This document shows, in pieces, positions 43,783 through 53,520 of a DNA stretch of 64,000 nt; the first letter of the stretch is position 1, and every line of letters starts with the position of its first letter. The notes beneath the pieces are model-generated. The model had not been told where the DNA came from, did no database searches, and worked only from the letters and a program-made list of their open reading frames with translations. The DNA lies in assembly GCF_900111195.1 (NCBI RefSeq), contig NZ_FOGL01000001.1, positions 248,001 to 312,000 of the forward strand, in the 5' to 3' direction. The DNA comes from Gracilibacillus ureilyticus. Lineage in GTDB: Bacteria > Bacillota > Bacilli > Bacillales > Amphibacillaceae. The translations under genes were made by a program, and so were the position numbers.

Positions 43783-46700
43783 TTAATGAAGAACAAACTG
43801 AGCACTGGATCCTTCATTCGAGCTTTGAATGACCAGTTTCGCCTTTATTGCCTCTTTTAGTTGCGTAACATGGGAAATAACTCCAATCACCCTGTGGTCC
43901 TGTTGCAAGTCTTTTAAACAATCTATTGCTTGTTCAAGTGAAACTTCATCAAGAGTACCGAATCCTTCATCAATAAATAATGTATCAAGCTGAACACCCC
44001 CGGAATGTGATTGAATAATATCTGCCATACCAAGAGCAAGACTTAAGGCTGCTTTAAAACCTTCTCCGCCTGATAAAGTTTTCACAGACCTTTTTCTGCC
44101 TGTATAATGGTCAAGTACTTCCAGATCCAATCCGCTTTGTGCTCCTCTTTTTGCTACCTCTTCACTGCGAATTAACTGAAAGCGGTGATCAGTCATCTTA
44201 TCAAGCCTGATATTTGCCTGAAGTAAAATTTCATCTAGAAATGTAGATAAAACAAATCGTTCAAACGATAGTCTTTGCGGGTTATCGCCTTTTGCAAGAC
44301 TAGCTAATTCTCCAATATGGTAGTACTCATCAGACACTGTCTCTAAATCTTTTTCAAGTGTTTTCACTGTCTTTATTGTTTGTTGTAATTGTTTAAGTGT
44401 CCATTCAATAGATTGTTCTTCTTTTGATAGTGAAATTTGTTTATCATTTAATTCAACCATTGATTCTTTCAAAGGTTGGAGATCCGGCTGCTCCTCATCT
44501 TTTAGAGCAGCGCTAATTTCCTCTATTCTCTGTTCGTTTATCTTTCTTTTCTCTTCATATTTTTCAATAGTTTCCGATAGTTCTTTCTGCTCTTTTTCAG
44601 AAATCAGTGCGTTCTTATACGCTTCTATCGAATCGAAGTTCTTCTCTTTTAAAGATTTTTTAAATAAAACTAATTGGTTGTCATAGTTTTTACGGAGCTG
44701 TTGTTCAAACTGTTCTGTTTGTTGGGTGATAGTATATATTTCCGTTAACTCTTGTTTCAAACCGTCAAATTGCTGTTGCGATTCTTTCCACTGCTCCATT
44801 TTTACCTGATATTCTTTTTCCAGCTGTTCCACTTGTTGTTGATATTCTTCAAGAGAAGTAACATCTTCTGGAAGCTGGTTATCTAGTGTTGCAAGCTTTA
44901 TTTGTAACTGCTTCAATTGCTCCATTTGCTGATTTACATTGTTGCTAAGCTCATTTCTCTCATCTTTCTTTCGGTCAATTGTTTGTTGGATAACATGGAC
45001 ATCTTTCCTGGATGTTTTTAATGCCGCTAGTGCCTCACGTGATTCCTGTATCTTTTGTTCTCTTTTCATCTGTTGATTTTTATATACATCCATCTTTTTA
45101 TGCAGGTCATTGAGTTCCATATCCTGAAGAGATTGTTCCAATGATTGATAATATCGGGCTATAATCGATTTTTTCGCTTCACCTTGCTCTTTTATTTCAT
45201 ACTTCTTCCTTTCCAGCCTGATGCAATCCTCTTCCAATTTTTGAAGAACTTGTCGTTCCTCCTCTAATTCATGCTGGCTCGTTACATTTGTCTCATTATT
45301 ATTTACTTGAGAGTGACTGGTTGATCCGCAAACAGGACATGCTTTTCCATCTTCCAGTGTACTGGCAAGAAGTTGTGCAATATTCCGATGATAACCCTGC
45401 TCTATTTGATGGCATTTTTCTTTTTGTTTTTCCACCTGGTCATGCAGTTTACTGATTTCATTATTAATTTGAAGATATTCTTTTCTCATCCCATCCAAAA
45501 GATTAGCTTCATTGATAATATCCTCACAAATTAACAGTCTCCGCTCCCAATTTTCTTTATTATAAGTTTCCTCTTGAATGGTTTGCTGAAATTGATGAAT
45601 CTCTTCATTCAATTGATAGCTTCGTTCTTTCTCAATGGTTAATTGTTCAATCGTTTTTTCCAGTGAATGAATTTTCTGTTGTTTCTCTTTAAGAGTTGAA
45701 GACAAATATGCAGACTTTTGGTTGATTTTGAGATATTCTGCAAATTTTTTGAGTCCTTCATTCTTTTTTTCAATTTCTGTTCTCATTTGTTCCCTTGTTT
45801 CACTTTCTTTTTCCAGCTGGTGATATCTTTCCTCAACTTGCATAAATTGTTCTTTTTTTCTTAATAGCTGCTCCTGCAACTCTTTGTGGCGTTTTGTTTG
45901 TTCCTGCCATTCTTCTTCTCTACTTTTCAACTGGTCTTCCAGTGGCAATAACTGATTCGCTAATTCCCCGAAATGTAAAATCTCTTTCTTTTCGCGAATC
46001 AACGGTTCTTGCTTGTTCATTTGTTCCATTTCAGCCCTTTTTTCGTCTAGCTGGCAAAACAAATCGACAATCTGCTTTTTCTCATAGTATTCTTTCTCTA
46101 ATCTCTCTTGCTGCTCTATTAATTGTTCTCTATTTTGTTTTATACGTTCACGTTCCACTTTTAATTTTTCTATCTTTGATTCGAGTTGTTCAACGAGGGA
46201 TTGACCTTCCTGCACTTCTAACAACTCTGCTGATATCTTGGAATGCTCCTGTTGCAGCTTCCATTCCAACTTCTCTATTTGCTCTTTTAGTAACTTTGCA
46301 TCATGTTTCATTTTCTCGGTCATATCACGGTAGAAATAAGTACGGAAAATCTTCTGTAATACTTCTTCACGCTCTTTGCTATTTTCCGAAATGAGTTTGC
46401 GAAACTCACCTTGAGGAATCATAATCATCTTACGGAACTGTTCATAATCAAGATTAATCATCTCCTGTAACGATTCATTTACTTCTTTAATTTTTGACTC
46501 CAGTAAATCCCAATTTTGGTCATTATTTAACTGATAGAGAGAGGCATTAGCTGGCTCTTCTGTATAACCTTCTCCTCTTGCTTTTGGTTTTTGCTGTTTT
46601 GGTGACCTTGTTACACGGTATATCTTCTGATGTAAAGAAAAAGTGAGCGTAACACTCGTTAAATCGTCAATTGTTGCAAAATGACTGCGAAAAGTATCCT

Positions 46701-46887
46701 GATCCCTGTCAGTCCCGCTTGCTCGACCATAGAGACTGTAACAGATGGCATCAAAGAGGCTAGTTTTCCCCGCTCCTGTTGGACCAGTAATAAGGAAAAT
46801 AGTTTCTTCTTCTAACTTAGTAAAATCAATCAGCTGCTTGTTCCGATATGGCCCAAATGCCGTAAGTTCTAATGTTAAGATACGCAA
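43783..46887 (-). CDS. sbcC: Exonuclease SbcCD subunit C (SMC-like ATPase)
   Basis: ATPase subunit of the SbcCD nuclease that opens hairpins and trims DNA ends; 1034 residues. The N-terminal half-ATPase has Walker A ITGPTGAGKTSLFDAICY and QFRKMIMIPQGEFRKLI. Two long coiled-coil arms flank the zinc hook CPVCGS near residue 500. The C-terminal half has signature LSGGEGFKAALSLALGMAD, Walker B LDTLFIDEGFGTLD and a switch His (GVISHV). Start TTG 46887 follows AAGGGGG, one base after the sbcD stop. Confidence 0.96.
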   Translation of the reverse strand: MRILTLELTAFGPYRNKQLIDFTKLEEETIFLITGPTGAGKTSLFDAICYSLYGRASGTDRDQDTFRSHFATIDDLTSVTLTFSLHQKIYRVTRSPKQQKPKARGEGYTEEPANASLYQLNNDQNWDLLESKIKEVNESLQEMINLDYEQFRKMIMIPQGEFRKLISENSKEREEVLQKIFRTYFYRDMTEKMKHDAKLLKEQIEKLEWKLQQEHSKISAELLEVQEGQSLVEQLESKIEKLKVERERIKQNREQLIEQQERLEKEYYEKKQIVDLFCQLDEKRAEMEQMNKQEPLIREKKEILHFGELANQLLPLEDQLKSREEEWQEQTKRHKELQEQLLRKKEQFMQVEERYHQLEKESETREQMRTEIEKKNEGLKKFAEYLKINQKSAYLSSTLKEKQQKIHSLEKTIEQLTIEKERSYQLNEEIHQFQQTIQEETYNKENWERRLLICEDIINEANLLDGMRKEYLQINNEISKLHDQVEKQKEKCHQIEQGYHRNIAQLLASTLEDGKACPVCGSTSHSQVNNNETNVTSQHELEEERQVLQKLEEDCIRLERKKYEIKEQGEAKKSIIARYYQSLEQSLQDMELNDLHKKMDVYKNQQMKREQKIQESREALAALKTSRKDVHVIQQTIDRKKDERNELSNNVNQQMEQLKQLQIKLATLDNQLPEDVTSLEEYQQQVEQLEKEYQVKMEQWKESQQQFDGLKQELTEIYTITQQTEQFEQQLRKNYDNQLVLFKKSLKEKNFDSIEAYKNALISEKEQKELSETIEKYEEKRKINEQRIEEISAALKDEEQPDLQPLKESMVELNDKQISLSKEEQSIEWTLKQLQQTIKTVKTLEKDLETVSDEYYHIGELASLAKGDNPQRLSFERFVLSTFLDEILLQANIRLDKMTDHRFQLIRSEEVAKRGAQSGLDLEVLDHYTGRKRSVKTLSGGEGFKAALSLALGMADIIQSHSGGVQLDTLFIDEGFGTLDEVSLEQAIDCLKDLQQDHRVIGVISHVTQLKEAIKAKLVIQSSNEGSSAQFVLH

Positions 46888-46888
46888 T

Positions 46889-48043
46889 TTATTTCCCCCT
46901 TTCTTCGATTAATAATGAAGACATCACTTTCCGAATGTATTCTGATCTTTTACTGGATAATTCTTCGCCCTTGATTTCTTGATAAAATGCCTGAAAAAGC
47001 TGTTCATGTGACATCTCCTGTTTTTGTTGTATTTTCTCTTTATCTTTTATGGATAGGCCAAGAAGGTATTTCTTTCTTTCTAAGCGCAGAAGGTTGGGAA
47101 ATATATTTCTTAATTTCGATACCGGATCAAGAATCTGTCCATTGTCCAGTAGTTCAATTTGTAAATAATCATCCGTTCGGGATATTACCTTCTCATTCAT
47201 TAAATCCTGAAAGTAGCCTTTTACTGATTTCATATCTTTTAAAGGCTTAAGTGGGAGTTGCTCAATGTGACACTTTCCATCCGCTTCCAATTCAACTGAA
47301 GTTACCGATTTTTTATGACTAGCTTCCGAAAAGGAATATTTGAGAATGGACCCGCTATATCTAACTGTTTCTCGAAAGACTTTTTGAGGACCATGAAGGT
47401 GTCCGAGTGCCACATAATCAAAACTATCAAATAAAGAGGCGTCCACATACGGACTTCCGCCAATCATCGTTAACCGCTCTTCAGAGTCTGATTCCATTCC
47501 GCCTGCAACGAAAGTATGAGCAACAATAATATGCCGTTCATTTGGCTGGAATGTTCTTTTTATCTCATTAACAACCCTTTCCATTGCCTGATGATGTGTT
47601 TGTATATTGTTATCATCAAAATAATCCCTTACTTCCGCAGGTTCAAAATATGGGACTAAATGAAAATGGACCGCACCCGCTTTATCATTCAACAAAACAG
47701 GATGAAAGGCTTGTTCAATAGTTGTATGCAAATACAGCTGCCTTGATTGAAATATTAAGGAACCAAAGCCGAGGCGGTCAGGGCTGTCATGATTACCCGA
47801 AATCGCCATAATCGGTATATTTAATTCGGTGCAAATTGTTGTTAATATCCGGTTTAACAACTCTACTGCTTCCCTGGGAGGAACAGAACGGTCATACAAA
47901 TCTCCTGCAATAATAAGTACGTCAGGCTTCTCCCTCTCCAGAATTTCCAGCAATTGATCTAATATATATGATTGATCTTCAGTCATATGTAAACCATGAA
48001 CCAGTTTACCCAAATGCCAATCAGCTGTATGAATAATTTTCAT
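46889..48043 (-). CDS. sbcD: Exonuclease SbcCD subunit D (Mre11-like nuclease)
   Basis: Manganese-dependent nuclease partner of SbcC, 384 residues. Phosphoesterase motifs in order: HTADWHLGK (Asp, His), IAGDLYDRSVPP (Asp), ISGNHDSPDRLGFG (Asn, His), IVAHTFVAGG (His) and ALGHLHGPQ (His). The C-terminal capping domain follows. ATG 48043 gives the standard MKIIHTADWH start; the in-frame codon at 48055 would add four unlikely residues. Translationally coupled to sbcC. Confidence 0.95.
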   Translation of the reverse strand: MKIIHTADWHLGKLVHGLHMTEDQSYILDQLLEILEREKPDVLIIAGDLYDRSVPPREAVELLNRILTTICTELNIPIMAISGNHDSPDRLGFGSLIFQSRQLYLHTTIEQAFHPVLLNDKAGAVHFHLVPYFEPAEVRDYFDDNNIQTHHQAMERVVNEIKRTFQPNERHIIVAHTFVAGGMESDSEERLTMIGGSPYVDASLFDSFDYVALGHLHGPQKVFRETVRYSGSILKYSFSEASHKKSVTSVELEADGKCHIEQLPLKPLKDMKSVKGYFQDLMNEKVISRTDDYLQIELLDNGQILDPVSKLRNIFPNLLRLERKKYLLGLSIKDKEKIQQKQEMSHEQLFQAFYQEIKGEELSSKRSEYIRKVMSSLLIEERGK

Positions 48044-48143
48044 CACAATCACCAACCCTGTTAAACTATTTATCTATCATTATAAATGAACTTATATTTC
48101 TGGTCTATTAATACAAGAACGAATGTTCCTTTTATAGAAGAAT

Positions 48144-48172
48144 AAAAAAACCATGAGGCCAGGCTCATGGTT
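48144..48172 (-). terminator. Terminator after yozE
   Basis: AACCATGAG (48149-48157) and CTCATGGTT (48164-48172), with seven T on the minus strand; it starts in the yozE stop codon. Confidence 0.88.
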
Positions 48173-48386
48173 AAGAATCACGTTTATATTCCTGCCATAA
48201 TTTATCGAATAATTGGAGTGACCCGGGAAAAGGGTTGTTCCATTCAAAATAACTGCTAACTTCGTCAAAATCAGTAGAGTGTATAGGGAAATCGTGTGAT
48301 TCAAACATCCACTCCGCTAATTTGCTCTCATCTCCAGCTGTCCTGGCCCCCCGGTAACGTAACATATACTGATAGAATGATTTCAT
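48171..48386 (-). CDS. yozE: YozE family (UPF0346) small protein
   Basis: A 71-residue protein, MKSFYQYMLRYRG..., with the helical SAM-like pattern of the YozE family: LAEWMFESHDFPIHSTDFDEVSSYFEW is the conserved core. Found throughout bacilli; cellular role unknown. It follows tatC by 18 bases and ends at a strong terminator, so it is probably co-transcribed with the Tat genes. Confidence 0.9.
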   Translation of the reverse strand: MKSFYQYMLRYRGARTAGDESKLAEWMFESHDFPIHSTDFDEVSSYFEWNNPFPGSLQLFDKLWQEYKRDS

Positions 48387-48404
48387 TGTAAATTTGTCCC
48401 CTCA

Positions 48405-49154
48405 TCAAGATTCTTTCATAAATGCTTCATGCCGCTCTTCTTTTTTCCGGTAAACTATCTTTGATAACCCAATACTGATTTCATATAGTACAATAAGCGG
48501 TATTGCGACAACAATTTGTAAAATAAAGTCTGGTGGAGAAATCATTGTACCAATAATTATCAGGATAAAGTAGGCGTACTTTCTAGTTCTGTTTAAAAAG
48601 TGCGGTGTTACTATACCAAGGCTTGTTAGAAACATAGAAATAACAGGTACCTCGAAGAAAATGGCAAAAGGAATCGTTACCTGGAAAATAAAACGGAAAT
48701 AACTCTCTACTGAGAACAGTGTTTCGAATATTCCGTCATTGAGTGATAAAACAAATGGTAAGATTAATTTTACAAAAATGTAATAGCCAAAGGCCAAACC
48801 AGCTATAAACAGCAGAAAGACTGCCGGTATATACCATGCCGAAACACGTCGTTCATTCCGTGTTAAACCTGGTTTTACAAACAACCATAACTGTAAGCAT
48901 AAAAACGGCAAAGTCCCTGTTATAGCCACTGTAAAAGCAATCGTGAAAATTACCCATATAATTTCTTCAGGAGAAATTAAGTTCAATGTGATATCTATAT
49001 CACTTAAAAAGAAGTCGCGGATATCATTTACGAAATAAAGACCTAAAACAAAAAAAAGTACAAAGATCACTGCTGTAACAATTAGCCGATTACGTAACTC
49101 CGCAAAATGGTCGAGATAACCCATTTCTTTATCATACGATTTATCTTGCTTCAT
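48405..49154 (-). CDS. tatC: Sec-independent protein translocase TatC
   Basis: Six-helix core of the twin-arginine translocase, 249 residues. The cytosolic N-terminus MGYLDHFAELRNRLIVTAV carries the HxxELRxRL signal-binding motif. FVKPGLTRNERR, the conserved Phe-Glu in FAIFFEVPVISMFLTSLGIV, and SPPDFILQ near the end are family hallmarks. Two tatA genes lie immediately upstream on the same strand, so the unit is a complete export system. Confidence 0.95.
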   Translation of the reverse strand: MKQDKSYDKEMGYLDHFAELRNRLIVTAVIFVLFFVLGLYFVNDIRDFFLSDIDITLNLISPEEIIWVIFTIAFTVAITGTLPFLCLQLWLFVKPGLTRNERRVSAWYIPAVFLLFIAGLAFGYYIFVKLILPFVLSLNDGIFETLFSVESYFRFIFQVTIPFAIFFEVPVISMFLTSLGIVTPHFLNRTRKYAYFILIIIGTMISPPDFILQIVVAIPLIVLYEISIGLSKIVYRKKEERHEAFMKES

Positions 49155-49263
49155 TCTATTATAACTCCTTCATAGATCAACCATAAACCTCTGCAAAATG
49201 GATACCCTTTTTATTGTATAATAAAAAGATGTAAAAGGATCGTAACTTTTACACCTTTAAGAA

Positions 49264-49437
49264 TCATTTTTTCTGGTCTTTTTGTTCATCATTTAATATG
49301 TCATTGGTCGCTTTCTTAAACTCTCTTAAAGAGCTGCCAACTGCTTTCCCGATTTCCGGAAGTTTAGATGGCCCAAAAATTACTAATGCAATAATTAAGA
49401 TTAAAATCAATCCTGGAAAGCCAATATTAGATAACAT
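49264..49437 (-). CDS. tatA: Sec-independent translocase protein TatA (copy 1)
   Basis: A 57-residue pore-forming subunit. A short hydrophobic helix, [20 protein letters not shown], is followed by the FGP hinge, the amphipathic helix [20 protein letters not shown] and an acidic/Lys tail ([13 protein letters not shown]). The ribosome site AGGTGA precedes ATG 49437. It lies between the second tatA and tatC; the two TatA proteins are alike in the first 45 residues and differ in the tail. Confidence 0.93.
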   Translation of the reverse strand: MLSNIGFPGLILILIIALVIFGPSKLPEIGKAVGSSLREFKKATNDILNDEQKDQKK

Positions 49438-49466
49438 ACTTTCACCTCAGTCCATTGAAAGTGGCA

Positions 49467-49640
49467 TTAGGAATTTTTCTGTTCTTTTTCTTCGTCAGTT
49501 AATTCACGTGCAGATTTTTTAAATTCACGCAAAGTTTCACCAGTTGCCTTCCCGATTTCCGGCAGCTTCTTAGGCCCAAAAATTACTAGTGCAATTACTA
49601 AGATTAAAATCAACCCTGGAATTCCAATAGAGGATAACAT
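49467..49640 (-). CDS. tatA: Sec-independent translocase protein TatA (copy 2)
   Basis: A 57-residue paralogue 29 bases upstream of the other tatA. Helix [20 protein letters not shown], then [20 protein letters not shown] and tail [19 protein letters not shown] lies upstream of ATG 49640. Near-identity of the first 45 residues suggests local duplication; one copy may act as the TatB-like partner, which is inference. Confidence 0.93.
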   Translation of the reverse strand: MLSSIGIPGLILILVIALVIFGPKKLPEIGKATGETLREFKKSARELTDEEKEQKNS

Positions 49641-49731
49641 TTGATTTGCCCACCTTTTTTATATCTTTTTGTTTATTATCATACCCATCTTACCACGTTT
49701 TGTCTAGCTTGTCTTGAGCAAATAAAAATTA

Positions 49732-50226
49732 TCAGAATTTTTTTCGATCATATTGAATAAATATGTGCGGGTATTTGTTCCTCTTATCTACAATTCCTTC
49801 TTTTTTACTTGTCACTACCCATTCTGATTCATCAATTTCCGGAAAAAACGTGTCTCCATCAAATGATTCATCAATAAACGTCATATAGATGCGATCCGCA
49901 ATCGGAAGTACCTGCCTAAATATATTCTCGCCACCAATGACAAACCACTCTTTATCAGACTGCTTGTCATTCATTACCTGCAGTTCACTAATGGAATGGA
50001 TAATCATGCAATTCTCTTGATCGTAATGTTTATCCCTTGTTAACACAATGTTCTCTCTGTTTGGTAATGGACCATTCATCGACTCCAGGGTCTTCCTCCC
50101 CATAATGATAGATTGATTTGTTGTCAACTCTTTAAAAAACTTTAAATCATTTGGCAAGTGCCACGGAAGATCGTTATCCTTACCAATGACTCTGTTCCTG
50201 TCCATAGCAAACAATAATGAAATCAT
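49732..50226 (-). CDS. folA: Dihydrofolate reductase
   Basis: NADPH-dependent reductase of dihydrofolate, 164 residues. ISLLFAMDRNRVIGKDNDLPWHLPNDLKFF is the classic N-terminus with the substrate Asp (LPNDLKFF), IIMGRKTLESM the cofactor helix, FVIGGENIFRQVLP the Gly-Gly turn. AGGAGG precedes the ATG. It follows thyA by 11 bases: ThyA makes dihydrofolate and FolA recycles it. Confidence 0.96.
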   Translation of the reverse strand: MISLLFAMDRNRVIGKDNDLPWHLPNDLKFFKELTTNQSIIMGRKTLESMNGPLPNRENIVLTRDKHYDQENCMIIHSISELQVMNDKQSDKEWFVIGGENIFRQVLPIADRIYMTFIDESFDGDTFFPEIDESEWVVTSKKEGIVDKRNKYPHIFIQYDRKKF

Positions 50227-50237
50227 ATTCTTCCTCC

Positions 50238-51194
50238 TTATACAGCGACTGGTGCCTTGATTGAAGGGTGCGCCTCATAATTTTCTAATTCTATATCCTT
50301 TATCTGCACCTCAAATACAGATGAAAAATCTTTTAACTTAAGAGTTGGCAATGGTTTCGGTTCCCTGGATAATTGAGTTTGTACTTGTTCCAGGTGATTG
50401 GAATAAATATGCGCATCTCCAAGTGTATGAATAAATTCTCCTGGTTCCAAACTGCATTCTTTCGCAATAAGACAGGTCAGAAGAGCATAACTGGCAATGT
50501 TAAACGGAACCCCTAGAAAAATATCCCCGCTGCGTTGGTACAACTGGCAGCTTAACTTTCCATCATCCACATAAAATTGAAACATCGTATGACATGGAGG
50601 CAGCGCCATGTTGGAAGGAACATCTTCTGGATTCCATGCCGTAACGATATGTCTCCTGGAATATGGATTTTCCTTTATTGATTTTATAACTTGTTTTAGT
50701 TGATCAATCGTGTCACCTTTCGAGGTTTTCCATGTACGCCACTGGGAACCATAAACAGAACCAAGATCTCCATATTTCCGAGCAAACGTTTCATCTTCCA
50801 GAATCCTTTTAACAAACAGTTTCATTTGTTCCTCATATACTTCTTTAAAGACAGGATCACTCAGTGACCGGCGGCCAAAATCAGTCATGTCAGGACCACG
50901 GTAATCCTCACTTTCAATCCATTTCTGAAAAGCCCACTCATTCCAGATATGGTTGTTATGTTCGAGTAAAAAACGGATATTTGTATCTCCATTAATAAAC
51001 CATAATAACTCACTTACAATTAAGCGGAAAGGAATTTTTTTAGTGGTGAGGAGTGGAAATCCCTCAGCTAAATCAAATCGCATCTGATGGCCAAATACGG
51101 ATAAAGTACCTGTATTCGTTCTGTCAGCTTTATTACTACCTTCTTTTAATACTCGTTTACATAAATCTAAATATACCTGCTCATTTGTACTCAT
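50238..51194 (-). CDS. thyA: Thymidylate synthase
   Basis: Makes dTMP from dUMP using methylene-tetrahydrofolate. It has 318 residues, so it is the longer L. casei-like type with the extra domain near 85-135. [19 protein letters not shown] binds phosphate and folate, the nucleophilic Cys is in [13 protein letters not shown], and [20 protein letters not shown] is the dUMP site. First gene of a thyA-folA pair. Confidence 0.97.
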   Translation of the reverse strand: MSTNEQVYLDLCKRVLKEGSNKADRTNTGTLSVFGHQMRFDLAEGFPLLTTKKIPFRLIVSELLWFINGDTNIRFLLEHNNHIWNEWAFQKWIESEDYRGPDMTDFGRRSLSDPVFKEVYEEQMKLFVKRILEDETFARKYGDLGSVYGSQWRTWKTSKGDTIDQLKQVIKSIKENPYSRRHIVTAWNPEDVPSNMALPPCHTMFQFYVDDGKLSCQLYQRSGDIFLGVPFNIASYALLTCLIAKECSLEPGEFIHTLGDAHIYSNHLEQVQTQLSREPKPLPTLKLKDFSSVFEVQIKDIELENYEAHPSIKAPVAV

Positions 51195-51315
51195 TATCTT
51201 CAGCCTCTCATTAATACATAATATTACAAAAATATAACAAAAAGATCCTCACATCATATTCTAATTATTTAAGCATACATTTTTGTTAAGCATTATTCAA
51301 GAGGAGGGCTTATTT

Positions 51316-52344
51316 ATGTTATTACACGATCACTTGTCAACCGTCGTAAAGCACTCCGTTGCATACAGTTTTGTTTTCAGTCAGCCATTTTCTTTTTATA
51401 TCGATGCCTCATTTTCACAAGTGGAAAATGAAATTTTTGAGCAGGCACCAGTGTTATCATATGGAATGCATCATGATACCGTAAGAGTACTTCAGAAAAA
51501 ATTGCAGAAACTATCTTATTATGATTCTTCAATAGACGGAAAGTTTGGTACATTGACCGAATACGCCCTGAAAAAATTTCAGAAAGACCAGCAAATGAAA
51601 ATTAGCGGTGAAGCAGATAAGGAAACGATACAAAGGATCATTCAGCGTGAAGCACAAACTTATGAAAATATCCTGACAGCACATATAAGCAACGATTCTG
51701 CTGATGAAACGAATAAAGAAGACGTGGAGAAACTTCAGGAAGCACTTAATTATTATGGTTACTACAAATCTTCTATTGACGGCTTATATGGTCCTGTAAC
51801 AGATAAGGCTTTACAAGCTTATAAGCAAGACAGAGGTATAGAAACAGTTCACATTGAAAACGAAATTACGATATCTTCTGCGCAAAGCGAAACTGAACAT
51901 ACATATATTCAAACATCTAACTCATCCGATCAGACTGTACCCGAATCCAGTAATGAAAAAAGCATCCCTGCAGCATCCAGTAACCTGCAAGGAATAATTT
52001 CCACAGCAAAAGCCTATTACGGGGTTCCTTATGTATGGGGCGGTACCACTTCAGCGGGCTTTGATTGCAGTGGGTACATTCAATTTGTATTCAATCAATA
52101 TAATGTTCAGTTGCCGAGAACAGTAAATGAAATGTGGAATGCAACAAAACCCATTGCACAACCTGCAGTTGGAGATCTCGTATTTTTTGAAACATATAAG
52201 CCAGGTCCATCCCATGCAGGGATATATATTGGCAATGGCCAATTTATTCATGCAGGAGCCTCCAACGGTGTGGAAATAAGTCCATTAGACCAAGCGTATT
52301 GGTCAGAACGTTATTTAGGCGCCAAAAGAGTTATCTCAGAATAG
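51316..52344 (+). CDS. NlpC/P60 peptidoglycan endopeptidase with two PG-binding repeats
   Basis: A 342-residue cell-wall hydrolase. Two PG_binding_1 domains: DTVRVLQKKLQKLSYYDSSI...DGKFGTLTEYALKKFQ (about 45-95) and VEKLQEALNYYGYYKSSIDG (about 135-180). A Ser/Thr-rich linker follows, then the NlpC/P60 domain (about 222-342) with catalytic Cys in GGTTSAGFDCSGYIQFVF, His in GPSHAGIYIGNGQF and the third residue His in FIHAGASNG. The N-terminus MLLHDHLSTVVKHSVAYSFV is not a normal signal peptide, though a weakly hydrophobic aromatic stretch ends at DASFS. AGAGGAGGG fixes ATG 51316. Confidence 0.88.
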   Translation: MLLHDHLSTVVKHSVAYSFVFSQPFSFYIDASFSQVENEIFEQAPVLSYGMHHDTVRVLQKKLQKLSYYDSSIDGKFGTLTEYALKKFQKDQQMKISGEADKETIQRIIQREAQTYENILTAHISNDSADETNKEDVEKLQEALNYYGYYKSSIDGLYGPVTDKALQAYKQDRGIETVHIENEITISSAQSETEHTYIQTSNSSDQTVPESSNEKSIPAASSNLQGIISTAKAYYGVPYVWGGTTSAGFDCSGYIQFVFNQYNVQLPRTVNEMWNATKPIAQPAVGDLVFFETYKPGPSHAGIYIGNGQFIHAGASNGVEISPLDQAYWSERYLGAKRVISE

Positions 52345-53190
52345 TTCATCAAATATATCCATTTGCTTTGGATGCAGATCTTCATACCGGATGTCTAGCA
52401 GGTTGATTAACTGTTTAGCATTATCATACGCATCCCCGCCAGAATTATTGTTAAATAGAATGGTAATATGGTCTACCTGCTTTTTTAATATTTGTATACG
52501 TTCTACCCATTCCAGGAGTTCTTTTTCATTATATCTGTATAAGAAACGAACTTCACGCCAGTTTTCCTGTCCATGATTATTCCAGCCATGTACGTTCCTG
52601 CCGTGGAAACGAATAAGAGCCTGATTATTATTACTCGTTTCAAGAACGATTGGAATAGAGCCTGTTCCCGCTTGTGGTTCATCACAAATGACATGTATCC
52701 AGTCTTCTTCCCGGAGAAAATCCATTGTATTATCCCGGTATTCTTCAAACCAGGTCCTGTTACGAAACTCTAATGCTACTGGCAGATCTCCTGCCCATTC
52801 ACGTAACTTTTGCAATTTAATGATATTTTGTTTTGTCAGACCAAACCACGGGGGAAATTGAAACAAGACCATATTCAGTTTATTAGCCTCAACAACAGGT
52901 TCAAACGATTGTTTAAACTGTTCCATTATTAACTTCATTTCTCTATTCGTAATATTTTGACGGTCATGACCTGTTAATGTCTGATATGCTTTTATAACGA
53001 AAGAAAATGAATCAGGCGTTTGTTCTGTCCATTTTTGATATCTTTGTTTATCCTGAATAGCATAAAAAGAACTGTCTATTTCAACAGTAGGAAAATGAGA
53101 GCTGTATTCTATTAATTTATGCTTGTTTCTTGATTGGGAATAAAGTGCCGGATGATCTCCCCAACCAGTTAATCCAATTTTTATTGACAT
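52336..53190 (-). CDS. DUF72 family protein (YunF-like)
   Basis: A 284-residue TIM-barrel-like protein of the DUF72 family. IGLTGWGDHPALY, FPTVEIDSSFYAIQDKQRYQKWTEQTPDSFSFVIKA, LAVALEFRNRTW-type segment (LPVALEFRNRTWFEE), IRFHGRNVHGW and ILFNNNSGGDAYDNAKQL are the conserved blocks. Biochemical role unknown. Tail-to-tail overlap of nine bases with the NlpC/P60 gene. Confidence 0.9.
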   Translation of the reverse strand: MSIKIGLTGWGDHPALYSQSRNKHKLIEYSSHFPTVEIDSSFYAIQDKQRYQKWTEQTPDSFSFVIKAYQTLTGHDRQNITNREMKLIMEQFKQSFEPVVEANKLNMVLFQFPPWFGLTKQNIIKLQKLREWAGDLPVALEFRNRTWFEEYRDNTMDFLREEDWIHVICDEPQAGTGSIPIVLETSNNNQALIRFHGRNVHGWNNHGQENWREVRFLYRYNEKELLEWVERIQILKKQVDHITILFNNNSGGDAYDNAKQLINLLDIRYEDLHPKQMDIFDELF

Positions 53191-53279
53191 ATTCTCAAAT
53201 CCTTATACTCATACTTACTACTATAAAATAGCATAATTTAAAACTGTTTCAAACAGATACGCAGAAGGATGAGAGATTC

Positions 53280-53408
53280 TTGACGCCAACTGCAAAATGA
53301 GCTATAGTAAACTCAAGCAAATGAGATGTCTGGGATTCATTTATATAAGACAGCTTCAGTAGAAAAAATGTAAGCGGATCCTAAACTTCTATTGAAGCTG
53401 TCTTTTTG
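53280..53408 (+). ncRNA. Candidate small RNA with its own promoter and terminator
   Basis: TTGACG (53280-53285), 17 bases, TATAGT (53303-53308) is a strong promoter; transcription would begin near 53315. AAGACAGCTTCA (53347-53358) pairs with TGAAGCTGTCTT (53393-53404), with an inner AGAA/TTCT pair, followed by a T-run to 53407. The transcript would be about 93 bases, with no ORF carrying a ribosome site. It could instead be a leader attenuating csp, which starts at 53521. No known family was recognised. Confidence 0.5.
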
Positions 53409-53520
53409 CTATTTATCGGTTTTTATTTCATAAAGCATGACTGCATTCCAATACCCAAACATTTCGTTTGTGAAGATGACATAATCTATTACACAAAAGG
53501 TTTTAGGGAGGAAGACAAGC

